A stretch of 64,000 bases of DNA from JALORV01 sp963791235 (GCA_963791235.1 CAWBRW010000021.1:62001-126000), one strand, 5' to 3'; positions 17,856 to 26,589 are shown, numbered from the stretch's first letter. Numbers and translations are program-made. Notes: generated by a model from the letters alone, not told the origin.

Positions 17856-18658
17856 GCCGAGCCTATGCCGGCGTCTTCCAGGATCGCCCGCGCACGATCG
17901 ATGACTGGACGATCGACCAGCTTGCCGTCGAGGCGCAGCGCGTTGTTCCCGGCCTCCGCTGCGGCGTCGACGACGCGCCTGGCCCACTCGATCTCGGCGG
18001 TGGTGGGACGAAAGCCCTCGTTGACCGCGGCCACCTGGCGCGGGTGGACACACAGCTTGCCGCCGAATCCCAGTCGCCGCGCATAAGACACGTCGCGTCT
18101 CAGTGCGTCCGGGTCGTCGAGCGCCATCGTCACGCCGTCCACCGGAGACAACAGCCCGGCGACTCGGGAGACCAGCACCAGCTGCGAGCGTGCGGCGAGC
18201 AGTTCCTCCCGCTCGCCGTCGATGCCGAGATCCAACTGGAAGTCGACGGAACCGAAGGCCAGCCGCACGACGCCGGGCGTTGAAGCGAGCGCCATCGCGT
18301 GCCACAGTCCGCGCGCGCTTTCGATCAGCGGAATGACGGGCAGGGCAGGCGAGGCCATGCGCTGGATCGCGACGATCGCTTCGGTGATCTCGGCCTTGGC
18401 GAGCATCACGCCTTGCACGCCGGGAAGACGTAGCAGCGGCAGGTCTTCGGCGAACCACTCGGAGTCGCTGCCGTTGATTCGAAGGTAGGCGGACCGGTTC
18501 TCGAGCCATTCCGCCGCCGCCTGCCGGGCGGCGTGCTTGAGCGGCGGGGCAACGGCGTCTTCGAGGTCGATCAGCACGAGGTCGGCACCGGCGCGGCTGG
18601 CCGCGTCAAAGCGCTCCGGCCGGTTTCCGGGAACGAAAAGGTAGGACCGGGCAGTCAA
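17852..18658 (-). CDS. HpcH/HpaI aldolase / CitE-like acyl-CoA lyase
   Basis: A 268-residue TIM-barrel enzyme of the CitE family: SYLFVPGNRPERFDAASRAGADLVLIDLEDAV at the start with the Asp-Glu metal-binding pair, LRINGSDSEWF with the CoA/carboxylate Arg, VMLAKAE, PLIESARGL, LAFGSVDFQLDLG and CVHPRQVAAVNE. Family members split malyl-, citramalyl- or similar hydroxyacyl-CoA into a short acyl-CoA plus glyoxylate or pyruvate. With a CoA-transferase, hydratase and glyoxylate aminotransferase nearby, a malyl-CoA- or citramalyl-CoA-like substrate is the best guess. It lies tail-to-tail with the dehydrogenase. Confidence 0.87.
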   Translation of the reverse strand: MTARSYLFVPGNRPERFDAASRAGADLVLIDLEDAVAPPLKHAARQAAAEWLENRSAYLRINGSDSEWFAEDLPLLRLPGVQGVMLAKAEITEAIVAIQRMASPALPVIPLIESARGLWHAMALASTPGVVRLAFGSVDFQLDLGIDGEREELLAARSQLVLVSRVAGLLSPVDGVTMALDDPDALRRDVSYARRLGFGGKLCVHPRQVAAVNEGFRPTTAEIEWARRVVDAAAEAGNNALRLDGKLVDRPVIDRARAILEDAGIGSA

Positions 18659-18763
18659 GCGCTCAACCTCATGACTTCGAGGATCGCATGAGCGGACGCG
18701 CGCCGTCGAGCCGGCAGATCGCCGGCGCGCCCTGCGCCGTCACCTTCCCTTGAAAACCGAGGT

Positions 18764-18940
18764 TCAGCTCGGCCAGAACGCGAGCAACAGACCGGCCCAG
18801 ATACCGCCGCCGACGACGACGGCTCGGAGTACTCCTCCCGCCTCGTGCAGGCTGGATGGTTCGTCGCCCAGCTCGATCGCAGCAAGCCGGGGATCCATCG
18901 ACTGTGCGTCGACGACTGTTCCGCCCCCTAAGGTTCCCAT
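18764..18940 (-). CDS. Small 58-residue protein with C-terminal membrane segment
   Basis: ATG at 18940 (minus) follows GGGGGAGAC, a good ribosome-binding site; the frame stops at 18764-18766. The product has a polar first half (DPRLAAIELGDEPSS) and a hydrophobic end (GVLRAVVVGGGIWAGLLLAFWP), suggesting a single C-terminal membrane anchor. I do not recognise a family. It occupies the otherwise empty 600-base gap between the lyase and catalase genes and is divergent from the catalase gene. Confidence 0.5.
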   Translation of the reverse strand: MGTLGGGTVVDAQSMDPRLAAIELGDEPSSLHEAGGVLRAVVVGGGIWAGLLLAFWPS

Positions 18941-19285
18941 GTCTCCCCCGTCGCGGAACGCGTCCGCTGCACGGCGATTTTGTGAGGCATGGCGTCCAGG
19001 CGCTGGTGCCGTGCGAACCAGGCGACCTTGGTAAAAGAGAGGCGATTTTCCCGGTTCTGCGATCCCGTTTACAGACGAAGGTCAAATCCGGTGCTTGGCC
19101 TTGTGGCCGACGACGCTCGTACGCCTCACGCAAACACGGGTGTGATAGCGAGGATCGGGTGAGCGCGCGGGTCGTCCGCCACGCGTGGCAAAGGGCAACG
19201 GCCGGATCAGAGGACGATCCTCGGCCGATGCCTGACCGGCACCGATCTTGCCCCCTTGAGCCGGTTACCGACCGGGAGTCCAAGC

Positions 19286-21994
19286 ATGGCGATCAAGGGA
19301 AAAAGCGGCACGGGCAAGCGTTCAGCGAGGAAGTCCAGCGAGTCTGCAAAGACCGGCGGTTCTCCAGCGGCGCGCGGCAGCACCAGCGCGAAGGGCACGG
19401 TCTCGGGCCCCTCGACCAAGGGTCGGCTCTCGCCACGTCGGGGCCTGATCGAACGCACAGCGACCGCATTCGGCGGGGGTACGAGCAGTGAAAGGGAGAC
19501 GGTGCGGCGCGTCGCGGTGACCGAGCGCTTGCAGGCTAAAGCCGACGCCACCGAAGCGATCGCGAGGGCCATGCCCGTCAACGAGACCAAGCCCACCGAA
19601 TACGCGCTCGACGACGAGTTGCTCACTCCGGAAGGCGAACACCGGGTGCCCAAGAACGCCGACGTAGGCGCAAGCACGATCAGCGAAAGTAACGAAAACA
19701 ACAAGAACGGCACCGGCGCCGGTAAGGGGACCAACCCGAACATCGGGCCGCTGACGAAGCACCGTGTCGATTCGGGCGGACGGGCGCTGACGACGAATCA
19801 GGGCGTGCCAATCGCCGACAACCAGAACTCGCTGCGCATGGGAACGCGCGGACCGACATTGATCGAGGACTTCATCCTGCGGGAGAAGATCACTCACTTC
19901 GATCACGAGCGGATCCCGGAACGTGTCGTCCATGCTCGCGGCTCGGGCGCACACGGTGTCTTCGAGTGCACGGAAGCGCTGACCGACATCACGCGCGCCG
20001 TGCCATTCGCGGCCGTCGGCAAGCGCACCCCGGTGTTCGTGCGCTTCTCTACCGTGGCCGGCGAACGCGGCAGTGCCGACACGGTGCGCGACGTGCGCGG
20101 ATTTGCCGTCAAGTTCTACACGGAGGAGGGCAACTGGGACCTGGTCGGCAACAACATCCCGGTGTTCTTCATCCAGGATGCGATGAAGTTCCCCGATCTC
20201 GTGCACTCGGTGAAGCCAGAACCGCATCACCAGATGCCTCAGGCGTCCAGCGCCCATGACACGTTCTGGGACTTCGTGTCGCTGACGCCGGAGTCGACGC
20301 ACATGCTGATGTGGCAGATGAGCGACCGCGCGATCCCGCGCAGCTACCGGATGATGCAGGGCTTCGGCGTCCACACGTTCCGATTCGTCGATGCGGAGGG
20401 CCGTGCCACCCTCGTCAAGTTTCACTGGACGCCCCGGCTCGGCACGCACTCCCTGGTCTGGGACGAAGCCAGCAAGCTGATCGGCGCCGATCCGGACTTC
20501 CACCGCCGCGACCTGTGGGAAGCGATTGAAGGCGGCGAATTCCCCGAGTGGGAACTGCAGGTGCAGCTGTTTACCGAAGAGGATGCTGAACAATGGAGCT
20601 TCGACGTCCTCGATCCGACGAAAATCGTGCCCGAGGAACTGGTGCCGCTGCGCACCGTGGGCCGCCTCGTACTCAACCGCAATCCGGACAATTTTTTTGC
20701 CGAAACCGAACAGATCGCGTTCTGCACCCAGCACGTCATTCCTGGCATCGACTTCACCAACGATCCATTGCTGCAGGGTCGGAACTTTTCCTATCACGAC
20801 ACGCAGCTGACCCGACTCGGCGGTTCGAACTTCGCGCAGATTCCGATCAACATGCCGGTTGCGGAAGTCCACAACAACCAGCGCGACGGGTTTCATCAGC
20901 ATCAGATTCACCGCGGGCGCGCCAGCTACGAACCGAATTCCCTCGCTGGCGGTTGCCCGTTCCAGGCGGGCGCCGCCGGGTTCTCGTCATTCGCGGAGCG
21001 TCTGCTGGAGGCGAGCCGTGAGGCAGAGCCGCACAAGCTGCGTGCCAAGCCGGCGAAGTTCGCCGAACACTATGCACAGGCCGCGCTGTTCTTCCACAGC
21101 CAGAGTCCTATCGAGCAACAGCACATCATTGATGCGTTCCGCTTCGAGCTGACGCGCGTGCAGACCGAGGCGGTTCGCGAGCGGGTGGTGGCGCAACTGA
21201 GGAACGTCGATGAGGGGCTGGCGCTCGCGGTGGCGAACGGACTCGGCATGGCATTGCCTGAGCCGCTGCCGCTTGTCGTGCCATTGCCCGAGGTGGAGGT
21301 CCTGCGTTCCGCAGGCCTTTCGCTGCTGGCTCGGCCAGGCATTGGATCGGTTGCCACGCGCCGCGTCGCCGTCCTCGTCGCCGATGGCATGGACACCGGG
21401 TTTGCCGCGCAGATCTACGACCAGCTGAGCAGTGCCGGTGCTCTGCCTCGTTATGTCGGTCTTCGACTCGGCAAAGTCAACGGGGCCGGTGGGTCGATCC
21501 CGGTCGAGGTCACGTTCGAGGCCGCCCCATCAGTGCTGTGGGACGCCGTCGTGCTGCCATCGGGTGAGTCAGCTGCCGACGCGCTCGCAATGGATGATCA
21601 CGTCGCCGAGTTTGTAATGCTCCAGTGGCGTCACAACAAGGCCATGCTGGTGCCCCAATCCGCCGAAGTCATCCTGCACGTTGCGGGCATCGATTCAGGC
21701 TCCGAAGTCGAGATGGACAGCAGCGAGGATGACGCCGCTGCGCCCGCTGCCGCAATGCGTGAGCCCGAAGGCGATCCTCAGCTCGATGCGCCGATGCCGG
21801 GCGCGAAATTCGAGGCGGCACCAGGGCTGCTGCTGATTCCTGATGCCGCGCTGCCCAAGGCCATCGAGCCCTTCATCGTCCGCGTCGCCATGCACCGCTC
21901 GTACGAGCGCTTCAACGGCAACGCGATGCAGCCCCCGGCCACGGACGTCACGCCGAGCGGACTCCAGGAGGAGGAACTGCTGACGGCGAAGTGA
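19286..21994 (+). CDS. katE: Large-subunit monofunctional catalase, KatE/HPII type, with long N-terminal extension
   Basis: A 902-residue clade II catalase that breaks down H2O2. The start ATG 19286 follows CGGGAG. The active-site His is H216 in ERVVHARGSGAHG; the NADPH/heme core DVRGFAVKFYTEEGNWDLVGNN and IPVFFIQDAMKFPDLVH are intact, and the heme-ligand Tyr is in RNFSYHDTQ. A flavodoxin/DJ-1-like C-terminal domain (RRVAVLVADGMDTG, WDAVVLPSG) marks the large-subunit class. E. coli HPII has 753 residues. Here about 90 extra residues precede the catalytic His, rich in Lys, Ser and Gly (KGKSGTGKRSARKSS), and the C-terminal part carries an acidic insert (EVEMDSSEDDAA). No signal peptide is seen, so it should be cytoplasmic. 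Confidence 0.95.
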   Translation: MAIKGKSGTGKRSARKSSESAKTGGSPAARGSTSAKGTVSGPSTKGRLSPRRGLIERTATAFGGGTSSERETVRRVAVTERLQAKADATEAIARAMPVNETKPTEYALDDELLTPEGEHRVPKNADVGASTISESNENNKNGTGAGKGTNPNIGPLTKHRVDSGGRALTTNQGVPIADNQNSLRMGTRGPTLIEDFILREKITHFDHERIPERVVHARGSGAHGVFECTEALTDITRAVPFAAVGKRTPVFVRFSTVAGERGSADTVRDVRGFAVKFYTEEGNWDLVGNNIPVFFIQDAMKFPDLVHSVKPEPHHQMPQASSAHDTFWDFVSLTPESTHMLMWQMSDRAIPRSYRMMQGFGVHTFRFVDAEGRATLVKFHWTPRLGTHSLVWDEASKLIGADPDFHRRDLWEAIEGGEFPEWELQVQLFTEEDAEQWSFDVLDPTKIVPEELVPLRTVGRLVLNRNPDNFFAETEQIAFCTQHVIPGIDFTNDPLLQGRNFSYHDTQLTRLGGSNFAQIPINMPVAEVHNNQRDGFHQHQIHRGRASYEPNSLAGGCPFQAGAAGFSSFAERLLEASREAEPHKLRAKPAKFAEHYAQAALFFHSQSPIEQQHIIDAFRFELTRVQTEAVRERVVAQLRNVDEGLALAVANGLGMALPEPLPLVVPLPEVEVLRSAGLSLLARPGIGSVATRRVAVLVADGMDTGFAAQIYDQLSSAGALPRYVGLRLGKVNGAGGSIPVEVTFEAAPSVLWDAVVLPSGESAADALAMDDHVAEFVMLQWRHNKAMLVPQSAEVILHVAGIDSGSEVEMDSSEDDAAAPAAAMREPEGDPQLDAPMPGAKFEAAPGLLLIPDAALPKAIEPFIVRVAMHRSYERFNGNAMQPPATDVTPSGLQEEELLTAK

Positions 21995-22119
21995 CGGTCG
22001 ACCCTGCGCCGCAGGTCCGCAGGTCCGCTGGGACGCAGGGGCGGGAATAGCGCTTGCCGTATACCTGCTGCGGGTGCAGGTTCATCCGAAAACGTAATCG
22101 TGCTCAAAGGGAGATCATC

Positions 22120-22269
22120 ATGCTTCGCAAATTCTTCGTAGCGGCCACGTTGATCGCTTCCGTAGGCGCCTTCGTGGGCTGCAACACCGTTGCCGGTGCC
22201 GGCAAGGACGTGGAGCGTGGCGGACAGAAGATTCAGGAAACCGCCAAGGACACGCAGAAGAAGATGTAG
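22120..22269 (+). CDS. Entericidin A/B family lipoprotein
   Basis: A 49-residue lipoprotein: a signal peptide with lipobox near residues 14-19 (FVGCNT, lipidated Cys) followed by the entericidin core (TVAGAGKDVERGGQKIQETAKD). ATG 22120 has AAAGGGAGA upstream. Entericidins are tiny envelope lipoproteins, typically stress- or stationary-phase induced. Its position just after katE fits a stress setting. Confidence 0.9.
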   Translation: MLRKFFVAATLIASVGAFVGCNTVAGAGKDVERGGQKIQETAKDTQKKM

Positions 22270-22366
22270 CCAGGTAGCTGGCGCGAGAGTCACGACGGAG
22301 CGAGGGCACGCGCGGACAGGTATCGCGCTCGCCCGCGCTCGCAGGACTTCCCGTCAAGGAGTGACC

Positions 22367-23017
22367 GTGACGTGCCGGAGATATGTGAAGTGCATGGCCA
22401 CCGTCGTCGCGTGCGGCCTGTCGTTTCAGGTCTGGGCAACCCCAACGTTGCCGACGCAACCGCTGAGCGACGATGCCGCGGCCGTGTTCGATTGGCTGGT
22501 GCGGGCTCGCGATAATCAGAACCTGCCGTTCATGATCATCGACAAGCGGCGGGCGCACCTGTGGGTCTTCGACCGTTCCGCGCGGTTGCAGGGCGATGCA
22601 CCGGTTCTGCTGGGCATGGCGCTCGGCGACCATACGGCCCCGGGCGTGGGTGACAAGGAGTTGTCGCAGATAGAGTTCGACGATCGTACGACGCCGGCGG
22701 GGCGATTCGTCGCGGAGGCGGGAATGAACGCCCGCGGCGAGGACGTGGTGTGGATCGACTACGAGGCCGGGGTGTCCATGCACCGCGTGATAACGACAAA
22801 TGCGACGGAACGCCGCGCCGAGCGGCTCGAGACGCCCACGCCTGACGACAATCGCGTGTCATTCGGCTGCATCAACGTGCCCAAGGTGTTCTACGAGGTG
22901 ACCGTGTCGGCAACTGTGAAGGGCGGCAGGAGCGTCGTCTACATTCTTCCTGACTCGCATCCGGTCCACTCTGTGTTCAGTCCGCTCGGGGCGGCAGCAA
23001 CGCTTTCAACGTACTGA
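22367..23017 (+). CDS. L,D-transpeptidase (YkuD) family protein
   Basis: A 216-residue exported protein. GTG 22367 is chosen because AAGGAG ends five bases before it; ATG 22394 is a less likely start. A signal sequence (CMATVVACGLSFQVWA) is followed by the YkuD fold: FMIIDKRRAHLWVFD near residue 50, TTPAGRF, a His in VSMHRVITT and the catalytic Cys in VSFGCINVP. YkuD enzymes form 3-3 peptidoglycan cross-links or attach proteins to the wall. The Ser-Phe-Gly-Cys form departs slightly from the common SHGC motif. Confidence 0.82.
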   Translation: MTCRRYVKCMATVVACGLSFQVWATPTLPTQPLSDDAAAVFDWLVRARDNQNLPFMIIDKRRAHLWVFDRSARLQGDAPVLLGMALGDHTAPGVGDKELSQIEFDDRTTPAGRFVAEAGMNARGEDVVWIDYEAGVSMHRVITTNATERRAERLETPTPDDNRVSFGCINVPKVFYEVTVSATVKGGRSVVYILPDSHPVHSVFSPLGAAATLSTY

Positions 23018-23047
23018 AAAGAAAGAGCCGGGCCAGAGGCCCGGCTC
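23017..23047 (-). terminator. Rho-independent terminator of the Thr/Gly-rich protein gene
   Basis: GAGCCGGGCC (23025-23034), loop AGA, GGCCCGGCTC (23038-23047) is a perfect 10-bp hairpin. On the minus strand it is followed by TTTCTTTTC, giving a proper terminator for the gene at 23080-23490. It sits 8 bases after the transpeptidase stop, so it may also limit plus-strand transcription. Confidence 0.85.
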
Positions 23048-23079
23048 CGATAGACCCTACTGAAATTCAGCGAAGGTCG

Positions 23080-23490
23080 TTATCCGCGGTCAGCTCGCGC
23101 CGGGCGGGTGCCGGTCGTCGTGTCAGTGGGCGCATCGGTCGTCGCACGTTCCCCCACGGCCCTGGTGTCGCTACGCGCGCCGGGGGCGTCCGTGCGTGTC
23201 CCGGTGGCATCGGTGCGTGCACCGGTTGTAGCTCCGGCGCCGCTCGCACCTGGCGTCGTGCCCATGGTACCCGACGCAGTGCTGGGCGTTGTCGGCGACG
23301 TGCCCTGTGTGGTGCTGGGCATCGACCCCGGTGTCGAGGTGGTGGGGCGATTGGTATCGGTTGCCGTGGATCCAGTGCCGGTCGACCCGGTCGAACCGGT
23401 AGTGCCTGTGTTGCCAGAAGTCTGGGCGACAGCGAGACCGGCTGCCATGGCCAGACTCGCCGCCGCAGCGATGATCGTCTTCCTGCTCAT
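23080..23490 (-). CDS. Secreted Thr/Gly/Ser-rich low-complexity protein
   Basis: A 136-residue protein with a clear signal peptide (residues 1-22, KTIIAAAASLAMAAGLAVAQ). The mature part is made almost only of Thr, Gly, Ser, Ala, Pro, Asp and Arg (TSGNTGTTGSTGSTGTGST near the start; repeats of TD, TR and GAR further on). ATG 23490 has AAAGGGAG upstream, and a perfect terminator follows. Such disordered exported proteins occur in many betaproteobacteria without known function. No cysteine or domain is seen. Confidence 0.75.
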   Translation of the reverse strand: MSRKTIIAAAASLAMAAGLAVAQTSGNTGTTGSTGSTGTGSTATDTNRPTTSTPGSMPSTTQGTSPTTPSTASGTMGTTPGASGAGATTGARTDATGTRTDAPGARSDTRAVGERATTDAPTDTTTGTRPARADRG

Positions 23491-23735
23491 ATGAGAACTC
23501 CCTTTGACTGAATGGTTGACACGTGTCTGCTACACGTGCCGCCGAGTTGACCAGCGCGAGAAGTGCGGCAAAGCATGTGCCCGTTGAAGCCAGTGCAGTC
23601 CGCAACCTGCATCGACGCACGTGTGCGCGCCTTTAAGCCCGCCGCACCCATGTGTGCTTGACGCCACGCAATCCGCAACGTACCGGGGTCACTAGCTTGA
23701 AAGCTCATCTCGGTGACCGATCCGAAAGGAACGCC

Positions 23736-24257
23736 ATGGCAAAGACATTGATCGTTTACCACTCCCGCAGCGGGTACACGCGACGTGTGGCGCAGTCACT
23801 CGCCGCCCGGCTGGATGCCGATCTCGATGAAGTCCGGATCGTGCAAGCCCTGGACGGTTCACTGGGCTATGTGATGTGTGCGATAGAGGCGATCGGCGGG
23901 CTGGCTCCCGCACTTCGACCGACGACAAAGGACCCGGGCAAGTACGACCTGGTCGTAGTCGGCACGCCGGTATGGTTCTGGAGTCTTGCGAGCCCCGTGC
24001 GCAGCTGGCTCGAGCGGCATCCGCTCCGCGGGCGGCGCTTCGCGTTCTTCTGCACGATGGGTGGCTCGGGTGCGTCGTGCGTGTTCTCCACGATGAAAGA
24101 GCTGGCGGGCGGCGATCCCATCGCCACACTCGCTCTGACAGACGACGAAGTGGATGCGTCGGCGCGCGCAAAGGTCGATGGTTTCATCCGCAGCCTCAAA
24201 ACCGGCCGACGGCGTGCGGCCACGGCAAGAACAACCGCCGCACACGCGGTTGCCTGA
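23736..24257 (+). CDS. Flavodoxin-like protein
   Basis: A 173-residue protein with the FMN phosphate loop HSRSGYTRRVAQSLA at residues 9-23, then YDLVVVGTPVWFWSLASPVRSWLE, typical for flavodoxin-type FMN binding, and FFCTMGGSG. These proteins carry electrons or act as NAD(P)H-quinone reductase-like flavoproteins. ATG 23736 has GAAAGGAACG before it. The C-terminal 15-20 residues are basic and alanine-rich. Confidence 0.88.
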   Translation: MAKTLIVYHSRSGYTRRVAQSLAARLDADLDEVRIVQALDGSLGYVMCAIEAIGGLAPALRPTTKDPGKYDLVVVGTPVWFWSLASPVRSWLERHPLRGRRFAFFCTMGGSGASCVFSTMKELAGGDPIATLALTDDEVDASARAKVDGFIRSLKTGRRRAATARTTAAHAVA

Positions 24258-24365
24258 CGCGCGACCGGCTGCGCCTGCGGCGCGAACTTCAGGCTGTCTC
24301 GCGAGCGCTTCGCCGAATGGCCCGGACACTCGGCCGCGTCCGGGCCGCTCGCAAAGACACGGACA

Positions 24366-25172
24366 ATGGTGACCGTGGGCCCGAATCGCATTGTCTGTCT
24401 GACTGAAGAAACCACCGAGTGGCTCTATCTGCTCGGCGAGCAGGCGCGCATCGTCGGCATCAGCGGATACACGGTGCGCCCCCGCCGCGCTCGCGCCGAG
24501 AAGCCGCGCGTCAGTGCTTTCCTCGACGGACGTGTGGATCGAATTCTGGATCTCGAGCCGGACCTGGTGGTGGGCTTCTCCGACATGCAGGCGGCGCTTG
24601 CGGACAAGCTCATCCGCGCGGGCTTGAACGTCCTTGTGACCAACCAGCGCAGCGTGGCCGAGATCTTCTCGACCATGCGCCTGATCGCGTCAATGGTGGG
24701 CGCCGCCGATCCTTCGCAATCCTGGATTGCCGGCTGCGAGCAGCGGCATCGAGAGATTGCAGCCGTGGCCTCCACCTGGCCGCGGCGTCCGCGCATCTAC
24801 TTCGAAGAGTGGGATGAGCCGATGATCTCGGCGATCCAATGGGTGTCCGAACTGATCTCGATCGCGGGCGGGGAGGACATCTTTCCGGAACTGGCAGCGA
24901 AAAAGATGGGTCGCGAGCGGGTAGTCAGCGATGTTGCGGAGCCGGCGCGCCGGGGGCCGGATCTGATCATCGGCTCCTGGTGCGGCAAGAAGTTTCGTCC
25001 CGAGAAGGTCTCGGCGCGGCCCGGATGGGCCGATGTTCCCGCCGTGCGTGACGGCCGACTTTACGAGATCAAGTCCTGCGACATCCTTCAGCCCGGTCCG
25101 GCCGCACTGACCGATGGGCTGGAGCAGTTGCACCGCCTGTGCGCCAACTGGGCGATAACAGCCGGTCAGTAA
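24366..25172 (+). CDS. Periplasmic-binding-fold protein (BtuF/FepB-like, PF01497) without signal peptide
   Basis: A 268-residue protein with the cobalamin/siderophore-binding fold: RIVCLTEETTEWLYLLGEQARIVGIS at the start, LEPDLVVGFSDMQ, VLVTNQRSVAEIFSTMRLIASMVG and a C-terminal DGRLYEIKSCDILQPGPAALTDGLEQL. BtuF relatives normally deliver cobalamin or Fe-chelates to an ABC importer. Here there is no signal peptide and no transporter genes adjoin it, so the family name does not settle the role. Cytoplasmic homologues annotated as cobalamin-binding protein are common in proteobacteria. Confidence 0.78.
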   Translation: MVTVGPNRIVCLTEETTEWLYLLGEQARIVGISGYTVRPRRARAEKPRVSAFLDGRVDRILDLEPDLVVGFSDMQAALADKLIRAGLNVLVTNQRSVAEIFSTMRLIASMVGAADPSQSWIAGCEQRHREIAAVASTWPRRPRIYFEEWDEPMISAIQWVSELISIAGGEDIFPELAAKKMGRERVVSDVAEPARRGPDLIIGSWCGKKFRPEKVSARPGWADVPAVRDGRLYEIKSCDILQPGPAALTDGLEQLHRLCANWAITAGQ

Positions 25173-25785
25173 GAACGGGTCGGCTTCAGGAAGTTTGGAT
25201 GAAAACAGAATAATAACATCTAGTTATGTACGATACTTAATGTTGAATATTTAATGTGATTTAGCAAGGACGGGCCGCGGGTTTTCTGGTCGCGATTCGA
25301 GGTCACTTTGACGCTTCCTCTTGAGCGCGCGCGATAGACACAGGTGTCGATCAGCTTCGACTTGATCACCTGATGGTGCCGTGCCGGGACACAGCGGCAT
25401 CGGCGAAGATACTCGCCTGGCTTCTCGGAGTGCCGTGGTCGGAAACTGACATCGGTCCGTTTGCACCGGTGTACCGAGCTTGACGGACTTCAGTGAGAAA
25501 TGCTGACCGTCAGCTACGCGCGGCACGGTCGGTGATCGGGGAAACCTGACGCGGCCGAGTGAACCGCAATCTCCCGCGATTGCGGCCATCGCCGTGTTCG
25601 GCCACCATCGGGATCAACGGTCAACCCACCGCTTGCCGCCGCCCTGAACAGCGTCGGCGAGCGGCCCGCGGCGTGCCCTGCCTGCCCACATTTCCTTGGG
25701 CGCGAGCGCCGCGTCCGCTTTCGGGCGTTCCTGCGGGTGCCGAAGATTAACGACCTCGGACTTCTGGCGTGCCGAGGAGGTGCCC
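25173..25785. other. Long intergenic region containing an AT-rich island
   Basis: About 610 bases without a supported gene. Positions 25201-25260 contain 46 A/T out of 60, far from the surrounding composition. The rest has ordinary high GC with only unconvincing open frames. The AT-rich block could be promoter DNA, an old insertion junction or a protein-binding region. No terminal inverted repeats are visible. Confidence 0.5.
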
Positions 25786-26589
25786 GTGAGTGATCCGGTG
25801 TTGCAGAGTCAAATCGAGGCCGCGCGGGCCTACGAGGCGATGTTCGTCCCCGGGCTTTTCGGTGAATGGGCGCCCAGGCTCGCAGCGGCAACCGGCATCC
25901 ACCCGGGTCAAAGGGTGCTCGACGTCGCCTGCGGCACCGGCGTTCTGGCGCGTGCCGTTCAGTCATTGAGCGGTCCGACGGGATACGTGGCCGGCCTCGA
26001 CCCAAACCCGGGCATGTTGGCTGTAGCGAGAGATCTTGCTGACACGGTGGACTGGCGGCTGGGCGTGGCCGAGTCGATACCGTTCCCGGAGAACACGTTC
26101 GATGCCGTGGTGAGCCAGTTCGGGCTCATGTTCTTCGACGATCGCCGGCAAGCCCTGCGAGAAATGCTGCGGGTGCTGACCGCCGATGGGCGACTCGGCG
26201 TCGCCGTGTGGGACGCCGTCGCAGCAATGCCCGCGTATGCCGATGAAACCGCACTCCTCGAACGGCTTGCGGGCAACAAGGCCGCGAATGCGATTCGTGC
26301 GCCATTCGTGCTGGGCGACCGCCAACAGCTGTCCGAGCTGTTCGGTCAGGCTGGAGCGGCCTCCGTGGCAGTCGCCACCCATGAGGGCGTTGCCCGGTTT
26401 CCGAGCATTCGCACCATGATCGAAGCCGACCTGCGGGGATGGCTGCCGGTGATGGGCGTCAAGCTCACTGAGGAACAGATCGGGAGCATTCTGCGGGAGG
26501 CCGAACACGTCTTCAGTCGGTACTGCGGTGCAGACGGGGGCGTCCAATTTGCCACTCGAGCGCACTTTGTGACCGCGGTCCCGTCCTAA
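25786..26589 (+). CDS. SAM-dependent methyltransferase, UbiE/class I type
   Basis: A 267-residue class I methyltransferase. GTG 25786 is chosen because GAGGAGG lies six bases upstream; longer in-frame starts are not supported. Motif I is RVLDVACGTGVLA (about residues 45-57), acidic motif post-I is VAGLDPNPGML, motif II is FDAVVSQFGLMFFDD and motif III is LTADGRLGVAVWD. Members methylate small molecules such as quinones or lipids; the substrate is unknown. The CBS gene follows after 17 bases. Confidence 0.87.
   Translation: MSDPVLQSQIEAARAYEAMFVPGLFGEWAPRLAAATGIHPGQRVLDVACGTGVLARAVQSLSGPTGYVAGLDPNPGMLAVARDLADTVDWRLGVAESIPFPENTFDAVVSQFGLMFFDDRRQALREMLRVLTADGRLGVAVWDAVAAMPAYADETALLERLAGNKAANAIRAPFVLGDRQQLSELFGQAGAASVAVATHEGVARFPSIRTMIEADLRGWLPVMGVKLTEEQIGSILREAEHVFSRYCGADGGVQFATRAHFVTAVPS

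Noticed and set aside
23108..23494. Val/Pro-rich plus-strand frame opposite the Thr/Gly-rich secreted protein
   Set aside because: It mirrors the low-complexity codons of the real gene. The minus-strand frame has a signal peptide, ribosome-binding site and terminator; this one has none.
25195..25262. An insertion sequence in the AT-rich island
   Set aside because: No transposase fragment, terminal inverted repeats or target duplication is visible.
25514..26005. Minus-strand frame over the methyltransferase start
   Set aside because: Arg/Pro-rich composition and overlap with a clear methyltransferase; no support.
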